Assembly (NCBI RefSeq): GCF_000499845.2
Contig: NC_023754.2
Span: 28,783,869-28,847,868, forward strand
Length of the DNA: 64,000 bases
Direction: 5' to 3'
Origin: Phaseolus vulgaris
Taxonomy: Eukaryota > Streptophyta > Magnoliopsida > Fabales > Fabaceae
The notes below the pieces were generated by a model. The model was not told the DNA's origin. It was given only the letters and a program-made list of their open reading frames with translations, and ran no database searches. The position numbers and the translations under genes were made by a program. Below, piece by piece: positions 1 to 12,837 of this stretch; position 1 is the first letter of the stretch; each line of letters begins with the position of its first letter.

Positions 1-3000
1 TTTATTTTTTATAAACAATTTACTGTGGGATATAAATAAGAAAAACGTAATTAATTTTTATAAAATATTAATTAGAATCAAGAAAGTTTGATTAGATATT
101 TTACTTTTTTCCTAAAAAAACATTGAAAGAAGGATAAAAATGGAGGTAATAGCAGTAATTAGAAATATATGAAAAATATTGAATTCCTTGAGAAAGACAT
201 TTTGAATTAATACAATTACTTTTGATTAGGTGGCATTGAAAATGACAAGTTTTCCTCAAATAAAAAGTGTGAAAAAAATAAATAAATAAAATTATTGGAA
301 GAATTGTGGATCATAAAGTGTCTCATTCTGTAAAATGTGTGTATGTGACCTAAAGATAAAATCAATGCACATAATGTCCAAACATAGAACATAAAACTCT
401 ATCACGTCATTGTTTTGTTAATGAAATAAAAGTACCCAAATATTGAATATTGTATAGTTTTTTCATATTTTGTGGTAACAAGCCTAAGTGAGAAAAAATC
501 CTTTCAACTTTTATCATACAAATATATGCAATAATGTAGATCTTTAAAGGCTACCTTTCTTCCTCAGCTTGTCTGCGTTTTCCTGATTCAAACATCAATC
601 AAATTTATTATTTTCAACTTTTTCTATTGACTACAAGACCCTTACTGTATTTGTATTTTAGAAATTTGAGAAAATGAATGAAATAATTTTTATTATTTAG
701 TAGTTTTTCTTTTTTATATACAAACTTTTGAATGCAAAATGAAAATAATATAAATGTGCTGAGTTAGACGACTGATAGAGATCCTAGTGTCTACTGACAC
801 GATCAAAATTATTAAGCTTAAAAGAAGATTAACAAAATCAAACTAGTAAGCATTAGGCAATACACTATTAACTATGATCAAAATCTTAATCCGACTCAAT
901 AACAAATGGTCCGTGATAATCATATAAATAGTCACACGGTTTAAGCAAAAGGTACGTCATCATCACATATTGATTACATCGAACTTCGAGATCTTACTTA
1001 AGCATCAGAGTATTTTGTAAGTATCAATCGAGCTTAGAGTCTACAAAGACGAGAAACGGAAAAAAAATTATGAAATTATTTTAAGAAGAGAGGAGATAGT
1101 AGAAGACCGACCGACAAAAAAGAAAGACAATCGTTCACTTATTCTTAACCGATTCAAGAACAATAATATTTTTGTTAATATTATTTTCAAGTTAAGCAAA
1201 TTTTAATGAAGAAAATAAAAGTTACACTGCGATTCGATATCACATTATGACATAGGATAAATTTGCTAGTTTTTTTTTTTGTTATAGAGTACAGACATTT
1301 GTAATGATGAATAAAATTATTTTAATTAAGTAATATAACAGTCTTAACTCTTCTCACTTTGTCAATTATTTTCTCTAGATGACGTAATATTTTTAAGACA
1401 GCATTTACGTAAATGTTGTAAAAAAGGGAAAAATTGATTTATTTTGGGAAAAGTGAAGGAGATAGTTGCAGGAAGGTTTCCAGTGCAACAAATTACTTAA
1501 ACAAACTCACTAACATATGTCTCCTCTAATCCATCCCATGCAAATAAAGTAGAGAGCTACGTTTGTGGCCATTTATTTATTTACTCAGGACAAATAAATA
1601 TTTTACTATTCATGTTGTTTCGTTTTTTTGTTCTTCATTAAACTAAATTATTTTAGGTTTTTTTCAATATTTTAAACCATTTTAAAACAAATTCATAAAA
1701 TTTATTATTTTCACCATTTTCTTTTATCTATTTTTTATTCTCACACGACTAAAAAAGGCCATAAGAGCATTAGTTAATACCCAAAAAAATCACATTATTA
1801 TTCAATTATGGAACATGATTAGTTTTGAAGAAATTTTAAAGTTCTTATTTGAATTGGCATAAAATAGTGCCCATCAACTATACGTATTTCCGCATTGTTT
1901 TTAAAAACAGATTTTTGTTCAAGATTGTCATTTATAAATGTATAAAGATTTATCTGAATTTAAAGCTCTCTTTTAATAAGTTTTCTTATCCAATTAAGTC
2001 AGTAGGATCTACTAACTTCATCTTATTATTACAATAAGCATTCTAATATTAATAATAGTTATTAATATATAATATAAATAAAGAGGATTCTTATCGTGAC
2101 TGTTATTTTGGTGTAGAAATTTATTTTTCTATTTTATTTTTATATTAATATTTTATTTTATTATTTTATAAATATATAATAAAATGTTTTTTGTTATTTT
2201 ATTATTATCTTGGATATTCCTGTCATTTTTTTATTCACTTTTATTTTTTTAATTCTATAATATGAAAATCAAATCTAAAGGAGCTGATTCGAAAGTGTAG
2301 AAATTATTAATTGAGAAGGTAAAATAAAACTTACAGGAGAATTCATAAAAATAAAAATGAAAAAGGGTTTATTCATTTATTTATTCTCATGTAAGTAAAA
2401 AAATTATTAAAAAAAAATATACAATCATATATATTTGTATTTATTCATATATAACATTGTTACTGACATTAAAATTATTAAAATATATTATTTCTTATTT
2501 TTATATTTAATTAATGAATTTAATTTTAATAAATTTTATTAAATATATAAATGATACATATAATATCTTTTATTTAATTTTCAATATTAAACATAATTAT
2601 ATATAAATAATAAAATAAAAAATATGGAAATAGTACAAAGTAATTAAAATTAGTTTTTTTTTAATATAAATATAATTCGTATTTTTAAGTATTTTCATAA
2701 TTTAAAAAAAAATTGCAATAATTTCAAAACAAAATTTCAGTATTTTGGTAAAAAAAAAGAAGAGAAGTAGACAAAAAAAGAGCAAAACTGATTGAGATGT
2801 GATGGCAACACAAAGATCATTTCCCCTCTCTCTCTCTCTCTCATGATAGATGAAATCTCAGATCTCTCTCTCTTTTCTCCCTTTCTCTCTCATTCTCATG
2901 GCTATGGAAATTGTTGTACAAATATTATACAAGTAACATCTCTCTTGGATTAATCTGGGCATAAACACAGATCCATGCTACCTAGTTTATGTTTTATTCT

Positions 3001-3052
3001 TGGTTCTTATAACAACAAATTAGCTGAGGTAATATAGCACAGGGTATTTGCA
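1..3052. other. AT-rich intergenic DNA, no gene seen
   Basis: No reading frame here has coding character; the longest (1849-2037) is lysine/isoleucine/phenylalanine-rich and looks random. About 760-1200 is less AT-rich and reads like old retroelement leader or LTR sequence, but I could not find paired ends. The rest is poly-A/T-rich spacer. A CT-rich tract at about 2825-2895 lies just downstream of the CBSX5-like gene on the minus strand. Confidence 0.6.
2825..2895. repeat. CT-rich microsatellite-like tract
   Basis: Runs of TCTCTC are interrupted by a short ATGATAGATGAAATCTCAG segment. The tract lies about 190 bases past the stop codon of the CBSX5-like gene, so it is in or just beyond its 3' UTR. 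The same gene has a long GA/CT tract in its 5' leader. Confidence 0.7.
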
Positions 3053-3078
3053 TCATCGTGTATGTACTGTAGTAACTG

Positions 3079-4515
3079 TTAGCACATGGATTTCAAGTGG
3101 TCTCTGAAAACCTTCAACATTCCTTGGAATGTAACAATGCCCGTCAAGGTTCCATCTTCTTCCACAACCCACACGTAACTCACACGATGGGCCAGAGCCT
3201 GAATCATCACCGCCACCAGAGAGCTCCACCGGTAGCACACGATCGCCTCAGACCTTCTCCCCACCCTCCCAGAGTACCCTCCAAGCTTCCAATTCTTTCC
3301 GGAGCAAGATTCTTCGTCCGAGGAACAACTAGAAGAAAAAGAAGACCATGAAGAAAGACCCGTTTCGTCGTGGAGCAGCTCCAACAAGTTCTTCTCCTCC
3401 ACCCTCTCCTTCACCAGCTGCACCAAGTCCTCCGGTGGGCCGCCGCAGTCGATGTAGGAGGTGAAGTCGCCGGCGGAGAGCGTTGCCATGGCGGGCACGA
3501 CGCCCTCGTCGCAGGAGTTGAGCCTATATGGCGAGATTTCGCCGACGAATTTTCCGTTGGGGTCGACAATGGCGACGGAGCTCTGGTATATGAGGGACAA
3601 GGACAAGAGGTCCAAAGCAGAGGATGCAGGGTCGTCGTAGCACACTGCAAAGAGGTTTTGCGTGTCGATGATGCCTAAGGTGTTGATGGGGTTGGCTGGT
3701 GTTGGGGAAAACACCCCAATCGAGTTCAGGAGGAATCGGAAGACGTCCTCTTGGGTGATCCAACAATAGGTGCTGTTGTTATTGTGGCGCAGAGTGTTTG
3801 AGTCAAAACATTCGAACAGGTTTTGTATTGGTATCACCAGGTTCTGCACCCCTTCGTGCATAACATCTATAGCCTCCACCAAACTGCAACCAACACTTTT
3901 ACATCATTTCATATTATCCATCGAAAAAAGAACCAGACAGAAAATTCGAATTTAACTTCGTGTTTGTGAAAGGTGAAAAAGAAAACCACGTTAAATAGTA
4001 GCACAGTTATTAATTAATAGTAGATAAGAGAAAAAAAAAGAAATCAAGAATTATAATTAACAAGTGTTGTTGAGTTATAAAGAAGTCAATAAAAAGCGTG
4101 GAAGGTTAGGTTTTGTTGAATAATACCAAGTCAAAGAAAAATAAAAGGGGAAGTAATACCTGGCAGTGGGCGGAAGGTGGCGGACGAGGAGGGGGGAGGT
4201 TTGGTGGATGAGGGCGGAGAGAGGGGAATGAAGGGCGGCGGAAGGGGAGGAGAGGTTTTGGGGTTTGGAGAGGAAGCAGATGATGTCGACCATGCAAACC
4301 TTACCGATGCAGGCGCAGGTGGTGCATTTGGAAATGGCGGTTTGTTGTTTCCGTATGAAGGAGTGGTGGCAGTTCCAGACGGTGACGTAGTTGTCGTCGA
4401 TCTTTTTGAGGGCGGCGAGGGCGTCGGCTACGGTGTCGTTGACGGAGAGGGACCTGAGAGGCGGTTTCCCAAGACAGAGATCGGATAACTCATGCCTTGA
4501 CAATCTAGCTGCCAT
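3079..4515 (-). CDS. CBSX5: CBS domain-containing protein, CBSX5-like
   Basis: Two exons: 4515-4160 and 3883-3079. The donor is CCAG/GTATT and the acceptor TTGCAG/TTTGG, and a Ser codon is split across the junction. The product is 386 aa, close to the ~390 aa of plant CBSX5-type proteins. The N-terminus (MAARLSRHELSDLCLGKPPL) and the first CBS-like block (SVNDTVADALAALKK..YVTVWNC) are typical. A second pair lies in exon 2: SSVAIVDPNGKFVGEISPYRL and VSYVWVVEEDGTLTGIVTFQGML near the C-terminus. A Ser-rich low-complexity stretch (SSWSSFSSSCSSDEES) precedes the last CBS block. CBS pairs usually bind adenine nucleotides and regulate partners, but the ligand of CBSX5 is not established. The start is the first ATG in the open frame, with a CT-rich leader and a TATA box upstream. 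Family call is firm; the exact paralogue is inference. Confidence 0.9.
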
Positions 4516-4601
4516 ACACAGTCCAAGAACAATTAACTAAGCTGAGGAAGGGAGAGAGAAATAGAGAGGGAGAGAGATTTTTGGAGATCGAGAATTGTGG
4601 G

Positions 4602-4622
4602 AAGAGAGAGAGAGAGAGAGAG
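4602..4622. repeat. GA/CT microsatellite in 5' leader of the CBSX5-like gene
   Basis: About ten AG dinucleotides in a row on the plus strand, so CT repeats in the sense strand of the minus-strand gene. More GA-rich sequence runs down to about 4545. It sits between the TATA box and the ATG, where CT-rich leaders are common in plant genes. Confidence 0.75.
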
Positions 4623-4660
4623 TTCTTTCCTTCTGGCCCAGAACCAGGGGAGACTTTGTC

Positions 4661-4670
4661 ATATTTATAG
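4661..4670 (-). promoter_or_regulatory. TATA box of the CBSX5-like gene
   Basis: The minus strand reads CTATAAATAT, a near-consensus plant TATA box, about 146 bases upstream of the ATG at 4515. Transcription would start around 4630, giving a leader of roughly 115 nt that holds the CT repeats. Position is inferred. Confidence 0.65.
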
Positions 4671-5143
4671 GGAGATTATTACCGGAATACCCGGTAATGC
4701 ACGCATCCATACTACGTCTAATGTAGGGTTCGAGATGTGGCCCCAACGCACCATTATCTCAGCCCCCCCAATTCTAATGTCACTTCAACCATTTATATAT
4801 ATATTTTTCTTAATTTCCCTTTATATATCATAGGTAAATTTATTATTAAGAAATATGCAAAAATCATGTAGCTATTGTAAGATTAAATTACTCAAAAGTA
4901 AATTCATAAAAAAATTGTTTAATGTAAAAAATATAAATTGATAGCAGCAGTTCTCAAAAAATGAAAGGACGTTGGTAATTAAAATTGCGACGAAAGGAAT
5001 GACGAAGAATGGTTAATTAGGAGAGAATGACGGAACCAATCCTGTGTCGTTTTTGGGCGTCGCTTATTACAACTACCTCTCTTATTTATCTCCATTATTT
5101 TTTCCCCATTTTGGGTTTTCGAAGTCTATTATTACTTTACTAC

Positions 5144-5206
<63 letters not shown>

Positions 5207-5207
5207 T
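5144..5207. repeat. (AAT)n microsatellite, about 21 units
   Basis: A continuous run of AAT/TAA trinucleotides with no visible interruption, about 0.6 kb upstream of the CBSX5-like ATG. Read on the plus strand it creates a poly-Asn stretch in a 108-codon frame, which is an artefact. Long uninterrupted trinucleotide runs are usually length-variable between accessions. Confidence 0.95.
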
Positions 5208-8200
5208 TATTACCCCCACCATCCACATCCACCTTCTGTAAACCATCACAGTGGTACCATGTATGGCGTGTCGGTCTGGTCAACGTCAGCTCTTTAACGT
5301 TAAATTTAGATGCTGAAATATTTACACCATTTATAATAAAAATATGCACCTAACATTCTAATAAATTAATATTTTAATGATTTTTATTTTATTTTTAATT
5401 TAAAATATTACTATGTTATTATAAGAAGCTGTAAAAGTATATGTACTTTACTGTATTTGTGGTATAAAAAAAAGTTGTCCTTAAGTTTAAAATAAAATTT
5501 CCTAATTCAGATTCAAGCATGCAATTGATCCATTATTTATAGTTTCATTAATACAATAATTTCATTATTACAATGAATATGCTTCCATAATTTTTTTTCC
5601 TAAACAGTTAGACAAGTATTTCGTAAATTTTTTTCTGAATTTACTTTTTAACGTAAAGGTTGATTTTTTTCTAAATTTCTCTGTAGATAATATTTTAAAA
5701 ACACGTTCAGTGCAAAATTTAAAAACAATTAAATATAAGCTAAAATGAAAATTCATTTTTATTAAATAAATTAGAACAGTAATCTCAAAAGATAGTATTT
5801 GTTTTCACATTAAATGATAGAATTTTTTATAACCGTTAATTAATGACAATTTTTATTCCATAGCAACCTTTTAAGATTTTTTCTTCCACAAGAAACATTT
5901 TTTTAAAAACTTTTAAGAGTCCTTATTTTTTAATTTTATTTTAATATTTTTAAAATAAATTATCAAGTGACATTTAGCTTGGTGAAGAATGAAGAACACT
6001 TGTGTCATCATCAAAAAAAAGTTGAGGAACCACTTTTTCAGATTAAGGAAATATACAAGTGTGTACTTTATTAAGTTCAAAAGAATCTAAAAGTACTTTT
6101 AGTATGAAAGTAAAAATGTTTTCTTCACAATTTAGCTCTCTGAAATTTGTTATGGTGCATTGAATTCACAATGTATTCTAAACATTTGTCTGTATTATTG
6201 TTCACATATTTTCAACTTGTGTTTATAAAACTCTTCGGGAATTTATGCGTTTAATTTTAATACCGCTACCCCATTTTTAACACCAATATAAATATACCAA
6301 GTTGTTACTTAAAAGATATTTTGTTCATCAATTCGAATAAATCACCCAAAGCATATATTTTCTTCTTGAATCTGCCTCATCATTTGACAGTTCATATAAA
6401 ATTATCATTCAAATTATAAGTGTTCTAATTTTCTATTCTATGAAGTCTCGTAAGAACTATATTTTTTTTTTTGTCGATTAGCACGATCTTTTCAAGCTTT
6501 TGTATTATATTAATCTCTGACTCGACGTAGATAAAGTTTAATAAAATAAATATTTTTGCAAGAAATAGAAACAACATTAAAAAATTTGACCTTAAATTTA
6601 ACAAGTTAACTATTTGTTTTTAATTTAAAAGGGTGCACTGACTTGATTACAATAACTCTAAAAATTGAATATCTATTACAGGGACATTAATTATTTTAGT
6701 AGTGTTATAAAAACGACTAGCTCATTGTGTCGTTTTCTGGATACCATGCTTCCTTCAATGTTAGATTATGTTGTTACTAATTATAGATTACTAGTCCTAC
6801 AATATACTTATGACCTATATTTATGAGTTGTTCTTTCCAATTAAAATCCAAAAAGAAAACTACAAATGTGTCTATACTACGTAGTTCAAAGCTAATGCCA
6901 TTTGTTTTTCATTATGTTGTTGCTACTTTTGTCATTAGAACACTCTTTAAGATATTGAAAGTAAAGCATTTATTTATAAATAAATACACCAAGATTTTTA
7001 ACACAATACTATTGCGATCTTTTGAAAAATCATTTATGATTTCTAACTAATAATACATTTAGAGTAGTACTATTAGTATTGCAAATATTAAAGAATTACG
7101 TCATTTTATACGTTTGATTTGAAAATATTCCTGATATAAAAACATTTATTTAAGAGTAGTAATATATAGAATTTTTTTGGTCATTAATGTCGTTCCGAAA
7201 AAACGTGTGGATAATGATGCTCTGAAAATCCCAGGCTGTGTTTTTGTCTGACCAATAAAATCCTATAGAAGTTAACGACATTTGAAGGAAAGCTATGTGA
7301 AAAGGTTTACGAGGATAACATCTAAAATTATTTTGAAAAAAGAGAGTTGTTTGTTAAGTATGATTTTGTTTAGTAAGTTAAACAAAAATGTTAAAACTAA
7401 GGAAGAAACAAGAAACTTTCTATAAACCACACAATGTAAAATTTAAGCAATGGTAAAAAAGAGCCAACCCACTTGGTAGCACAAAATTGTTTTGCTATGA
7501 TCATAAAGAACAAAACTCCACCCCACAGGCACAAGCAACAACATTGTTCTTGGATTTCAAAAGTGTGGTTCAACTAAAATTAAGACAATAACTCAACCCT
7601 ACACTTTAATCCATGCAATTTTCATACTTGGCAACCACCACATGTTTTAAAAAAATTATATTCCTGTGGAATTCCTTAAATTATATTTTATTACAGTTAG
7701 GTAAAAGGTTTTGTAAGTTAAGTTGTAAAAACTATAAAATTACGTTTGTGGAAATAGTAAGATGCAGAAGATTGTTTTTTTTTCCTTGAATTGTTAGGTG
7801 GGTGTTGGAATTATACGTAAAAGCATGAAAGTGAAGAAATAAAAATATCTATTGTTTAGTATGGTTTGGTTGGTCTGTTTTGTGTGGTGTGTGGGAATTG
7901 TGGAGATTGGTCACGTGTTTTTATAAAGGGCACAGGAATTGGGTTGGGACCAGGGAATCTTACAGAACCAATTTAGTGTTTGTATGCTCAAATATGGCTG
8001 TGCCTCACTTTCTTGCCCAATCATTCTCCTAATATTTATTGCCACACACGGATTCACACATCAAAAAAAGGAAAAGATAATTATCACAAAGAAAGAAACA
8101 ATATAATGTCACTCAAAACTAAACCTCATTCTTCTTTTATCATTTTTAACCTCAGAATTAAAATTTCCTATCCCATTCCAATTTTTTATTAATTCAAATA

Positions 8201-8463
8201 AATATAATTAGCAAAATTATTTCAGTTTTTTTTAAAAAAAAAATTATCAAATGCTTCCTTTGTCTGAATTTATTTTGTCTTTATTTACTTATCAAATGGA
8301 TTCAAATTTTGATTCAGATATGTTATTAAATATTATGAGATATTGTTATATATTTATATGTGATGAGTTAGTTTATATTTTTAATATAGTATCATTGTCA
8401 TTTAAAATTTATCATAACGAAAATTTGTTGTTGGGCTTACCATGTCACTCACGGACCATCCAA

Positions 8464-8575
8464 ATTTTACATCGATTAGAAATAAGACTATTTCATAGTA
8501 TATAAGAAAATGCAAACCCTAGCTTATAAACTGAATTTTTATAAGGCTGAGTTATATTTAAAGTTCACTTCTCAA
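8464..8575 (+). repeat. Dispersed short repeat, copy 1
   Basis: The segment runs from TCGATTAGAAATAAGACTAT through TTTCATAGTATATAAG to TTAAAGTTCACTTCT. It aligns along its length with 14590-14695 on the same strand and with the reverse complement of about 44325-44405. I know this ending, preceded by 'TTATAAGG.TGAGTTA', as a widespread legume repeat. Whether it is part of an LTR or a MITE I cannot tell here. Confidence 0.6.
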
Positions 8576-9190
8576 CCAAATCTATTAAAAAATCACTTAA
8601 AAATAACACAGTAAATACTTACAAAGATTTAGTAAAGAGTATAATACAACAGTTTTGACGAGTCTTTGAAATAAAAAGTATTTGTTACTTCAAAATATTG
8701 TTATTACTTATCACAAATTTATATTTCCAAATTAAATAAATTATTCTACTATCTTTATTTTAACATGAATACTTTCCAATCGAAGAATATACACCATTCA
8801 ATGTTTATTTTTATTTTTTTTTGTAAATGGTGTGGTTGAAGGCAAAATATTATCGACATAAATTGCATACCATAAACTTAAGATATATGCAAGTGTTTAG
8901 GTATGTTATATTTAATCTATTGTATTGTACGCATACAATGGTTAATATTGTAGAGGTAATGTCACAAACTCAGAATAATACTTGAAATTGTCTCTTTATG
9001 AAAACTTGTACATTTGACATATATATCTTGAAACTCCATTCAACTTATGTTAATATATTATATCAATTGCCTTTGTTTAATGATATTTTACAAAATTAAA
9101 CTTCTATGGTGTAATTTATTAACAATGGAGCCTCAACTACTGTAAAATATCATCTTACAAACAACATTTATTCTAATTGGGTAATGTTCA

Positions 9191-9745
9191 TGTTGAGAAT
9201 CCCTTCTTAATTTAGTCGGAGATCATAACCAATGAATATTGGTAATTGATTCATTGAGTGTATTCAACGACGATCATTCCAATGTCTTGGAATTATATCT
9301 CTTTGAAGACTTTGAAGCTTAACCTAGAAAGTTGAAGATAGTATTTTCAAGGTATATTGAAAATGAGACAGTTATTAATTATCCATTATCTTTTTATGAA
9401 GAAACCTCTATCTTATTCTTTATATAAAGAGAACCCTTGTGGAAGAGAAAGACAAGTAAGGGAGAAAACAACATAGAGAGAAATGAGAGAATAGATATCC
9501 ACCATGGTGTGAGATTAAAAATCTTAGTGAGATGCTAGAGAGACTCTATATTCCATCCTTGTTGAGCGAGATTAAGTGTTGTAATCTTACTTTTATAGTG
9601 TAGACATTTTCTGAATTAGGTTCCATGAATTTTTATTTCTCAAGTTAAAAAGGTTTTCTCACGTTAAAAATTATCGGTATCATTATTCTATTTTGATTTA
9701 TTTTCTTTTATATACTTATTACTTTCACAAGTGTCCATTTTGTAC
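9191..9745 (+). repeat. Possible solo LTR fragment
   Basis: The stretch begins TGTTGAGAATCCC, a typical LTR start. It contains a downstream segment with LTR-like wording (GTGAGATTAAAAATCTTAGTG and TTGTTGAGCGAGATTAAGTG) and reaches TTACTTTCACA. I found no matching target-site duplication and no second copy in the window, so the right end and the identity are uncertain. Confidence 0.35.
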
Positions 9746-10025
9746 CTACATCAAATAAGAAGAATTTGTTATGATTTTTCAACCATTCATGACGACCATC
9801 CCAATGTCACAATGAGAAAAAAAATTAGCAAAATATCACAAAATACCAATAAATTATATGAAAAAAACATTTGATGTATTAAAATCTTTATATGCAATTA
9901 TATATAGTCCATGTGTTAGTAGCACATAGACCAATATTTTGAATAAAAAAACTAAATTAAGAATAAAATTAAAGAACGATTTAACTTAAACGTAGAGTAC
10001 AAAAAAAACTAAATTAAGATAATGG

Positions 10026-10033
10026 TTATAAAC
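10026..10033 (+). promoter_or_regulatory. Possible TATA box of acetolactate synthase
   Basis: TTATAAAC lies about 119 bases upstream of the ATG at 10145. A second, weaker candidate (CTATAAG) is about 18 bases further on. Either would give a leader of about 70-90 nt. Inferred from position and motif only. Confidence 0.4.
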
Positions 10034-10144
10034 CACAAGCAGACTATAAGTGTGGTATCCCACTCCTAGATTCATTCTAATCCTTACTTTAGGGTCTGCG
10101 TTTGTTTGCTTCGTATACCTTTTTTAGTTTTCTGCAATCGGAAA

Positions 10145-12091
10145 ATGGAGGCAGTAACTGCTCCAAAACCCGCGTTCACCGCCTTCCCTTCATCACACAC
10201 TCCAAAGCCCTTTCTCCGTTTCGCCCTCCCATTTTCATCACTCCCAAACGCTGCCTTACTCTCCCAACGACGTTCTCTCCAAATCTCCCCCGCTATCTCC
10301 GATGCTGCCGCCGCCAAATCCACCGCCGCCGAACCCTTTCTCTCGCGCTTCGGCCTCGAGGAGCCCCGCAAGGGCGCCGACATCCTCGTGGAGGCGCTTG
10401 AGCGCCAGGGCGTCACTGACGTTTTTGCCTACCCCGGTGGCGCGTCCATGGAGATCCACCAGGCGCTCACGCGCTCCGCCACCATCCGCAACGTGCTCCC
10501 GCGCCACGAGCAGGGCGGTGTGTTCGCCGCTGAGGGCTATGCGCGATCCTCCGGCCTCCCCGGCGTCTGCATCGCTACCTCCGGTCCCGGCGCCACCAAC
10601 CTCGTGAGCGGCCTGGCCGACGCCCTCCTCGACAGCGTCCCCCTCGTTGCCATCACCGGTCAGGTCCCCCGCCGCATGATTGGCACCGACGCCTTCCAAG
10701 AAACCCCCATCGTTGAGGTAACACGTTCCATCACAAAACACAATTACCTTGTTCTTGATGTTGATGACATCCCTAGGATCGTCAACGAAGCGTTTTTCTT
10801 GGCCACCTCAGGAAGACCTGGCCCTGTGTTGATTGATATACCTAAAGATATTCAGCAACAGCTTGCCATTCCTAATTGGGATCAGCCGATTAGGTTATCT
10901 GGTTACATGTCTAGGTTGCCTAAATCTCCCAATGAGAAGCATTTGGAGCTTATTGTGAGATTGCTTTTTGAAGCGAAGAAACCGGTTTTGTATGTAGGTG
11001 GTGGTTGTTTGAACTCTAGCGAGGAACTGAGGCGTTTTGTTCAACTCACTGGTGTTCCTGTTGCTAGTACTTTGATGGGCCTTGGTGCTTATCCCATTGC
11101 TGATGAGAATTCTCTTCAGATGCTTGGGATGCATGGAACTGTTTATGCTAATTATGCTGTGGATAGGAGTGATCTTTTGCTTGCCTTTGGGGTGAGGTTT
11201 GATGACCGTGTCACTGGGAAGCTCGAGGCTTTTGCGAGCAGGGCTAAGATTGTTCACATTGATATTGATTCGGCTGAGATTGGGAAGAACAAGCAGCCTC
11301 ATGTGTCGGTTTGTGCGGATATAAAGTTGGCGTTGAAGGGGATTAATCTTGTGTTGGAGAGCAGAGGGGCTAAGGGGAAGCTTGATTTTAGAAGTTGGAG
11401 AGAAGAGCTGAATGAGCAGAAACGAAAGTTTCCTTTGAGTTACAAGACTTTTGAGGAAGAGATTTCTCCTCAGTATGCTATACAGGTGCTTGATGAGTTG
11501 ACTAATGGAGAGGCTATTGTGAGTACTGGAGTTGGGCAGCATCAAATGTGGGCTGCTCAGTTTTACAAGTACAAGAGGCCTAGGCAGTGGTTAACTTCTG
11601 GTGGTCTTGGTGCCATGGGGTTTGGATTGCCGGCTGCAATGGGTGCGGCGGTGGCTAACCCGGGCGCGATTGTGGTTGACATTGATGGTGATGGTAGTTT
11701 TATCATGAATGTTCAGGAGCTGGCCACTATCAAAGTGGAGAAGCTCCCAGTTAAGATATTGTTGTTGAATAATCAGCACTTGGGTATGGTTGTTCAGTGG
11801 GAGGATCGGTTCTACAAGTCTAATAGAGGTCATACATATCTGGGAGACCCCTCAAATGAAAGCGCCATATTTCCAAATTTCTTGAAGTTTGCAGATGCTT
11901 GTGGGATACCAGCAGCTCGTGTGGCCAAGAAGGAAGACCTTAAAGCGGCAATTCAGAAAATGTTGGACACCCCTGGCCCCTATCTTCTTGATGTCATTGT
12001 GCCCCATCAAGAGCATGTCTTGCCCATGATTCCTAGCAATGGAACCTTCCAGGACGTGATAACTGAGGGTGATGGCAGGAAAAGTAACTGA
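10145..12091 (+). CDS. ALS: Acetolactate (acetohydroxyacid) synthase catalytic subunit, plastid
   Basis: Single exon, 648 aa. The enzyme condenses pyruvate with pyruvate or 2-oxobutyrate using thiamine diphosphate, FAD and Mg2+, the first common step of Val/Leu/Ile synthesis, in plastids. Residues 1 to about 60 are Ser/Ala/Pro-rich with few acidic residues, a plastid transit peptide. The TPP-binding N-domain ([23 protein letters not shown]), the central FAD domain and the C-terminal TPP/Mg domain ([11 protein letters not shown]) follow in order. Residues equivalent to the known inhibitor-binding sites are the sensitive forms: Ala100, Pro175, Ala183, Asp354, Arg355, Trp552 and Ser631 here (Arabidopsis numbering is +22). 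I chose ATG 10145 because the extra 13 codons upstream begin at a non-ATG codon. The 5' third is strongly GC-ending in codon use and the rest AT-ending, with an abrupt change near 10710. Confidence 0.98.
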   Translation: MEAVTAPKPAFTAFPSSHTPKPFLRFALPFSSLPNAALLSQRRSLQISPAISDAAAAKSTAAEPFLSRFGLEEPRKGADILVEALERQGVTDVFAYPGGASMEIHQALTRSATIRNVLPRHEQGGVFAAEGYARSSGLPGVCIATSGPGATNLVSGLADALLDSVPLVAITGQVPRRMIGTDAFQETPIVEVTRSITKHNYLVLDVDDIPRIVNEAFFLATSGRPGPVLIDIPKDIQQQLAIPNWDQPIRLSGYMSRLPKSPNEKHLELIVRLLFEAKKPVLYVGGGCLNSSEELRRFVQLTGVPVASTLMGLGAYPIADENSLQMLGMHGTVYANYAVDRSDLLLAFGVRFDDRVTGKLEAFASRAKIVHIDIDSAEIGKNKQPHVSVCADIKLALKGINLVLESRGAKGKLDFRSWREELNEQKRKFPLSYKTFEEEISPQYAIQVLDELTNGEAIVSTGVGQHQMWAAQFYKYKRPRQWLTSGGLGAMGFGLPAAMGAAVANPGAIVVDIDGDGSFIMNVQELATIKVEKLPVKILLLNNQHLGMVVQWEDRFYKSNRGHTYLGDPSNESAIFPNFLKFADACGIPAARVAKKEDLKAAIQKMLDTPGPYLLDVIVPHQEHVLPMIPSNGTFQDVITEGDGRKSN

Positions 12092-12837
12092 ATTCCTGAG
12101 CAAGTTTATCTTCATGGTGGTTTTGTAAAATTATAGTAATCTATTGGGTTTGAAGACTAAGAAATTTTCCGTACAAGGTTCCTTCCTTTTACTTATTATA
12201 TGTATCCCCTACTGATAATCAGTGGTAGTAGTATTCTTTTTGCAAATCTTATCTGATCTATCCTTAGTTTAGTTAGTTGGTTGATTGTCACGGAAACTGT
12301 ATTGAAAATATATTTCATGGTTACTTAGTGAGGAAAATACTAGAAATAAAAATTTAGTAGCAATTTTCTTTGTACCAATGCAGAACTGGTTTTTCTGAGT
12401 AAGATTAGAAGTGTCTCGGGAGATAATTGTTTTAATGAGACCAGTAACAAATTGAGAATGTACCTACCGATTCAACAACCATATCTCAACGTTTTTACAG
12501 CTTGTTTAATATTCCTCTCGATCATGGATTCCTTTCAAGATTCACCTTTGTCTTCATGGTGTCTCAAGTTGCCAAGACTTTCTTGACGATCCTGCATTTG
12601 TGGCTTTTTAACCAAAACGTAGAGTTCATTTTAAGAGCTTCTAACTTGTTCTTATGTCGTTTTTTGGACGAGCTCAAGCTCAATGGTTTCCTTATTCAAC
12701 AACCAAAACTGCGGAAAGCCATGTTGGCCAGTGCACCATTATGTTTTTACCGTTGTTTTTCATCTTCAGTCAGAGTGTGTAGGTGCACTTTGGTTTTCAT
12801 TTTTCATGCTGTGCCATCATTTCCACACAGACGAAGA

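Larger units (their letters stand above)
4671..10020. other. AT-rich intergenic DNA with repeats
   Basis: This stretch separates the divergent CBSX5-like and acetolactate synthase genes. It holds an AAT microsatellite, one copy of a dispersed repeat near 8464-8575 and a possible solo LTR near 9191-9745, each listed separately. Short frames at 5027, 6823, 7980 and 8251 have no recognisable domain and lie in low-complexity sequence; I do not call them genes. Confidence 0.6.

Noticed and set aside
760..1300. Possible LTR or leader of an old retroelement
   Set aside because: The composition differs from its flanks, but no second copy, TG...CA ends or target duplication could be found.
5027..5353. 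108-codon plus-strand frame with a poly-Asn run
   Set aside because: The Asn run is the AAT microsatellite. Flanking residues show no conserved domain.
10106..10144. N-terminal extension of acetolactate synthase by 13 codons
   Set aside because: It begins at TTG, not ATG. The next codon in frame that can start translation is ATG 10145.
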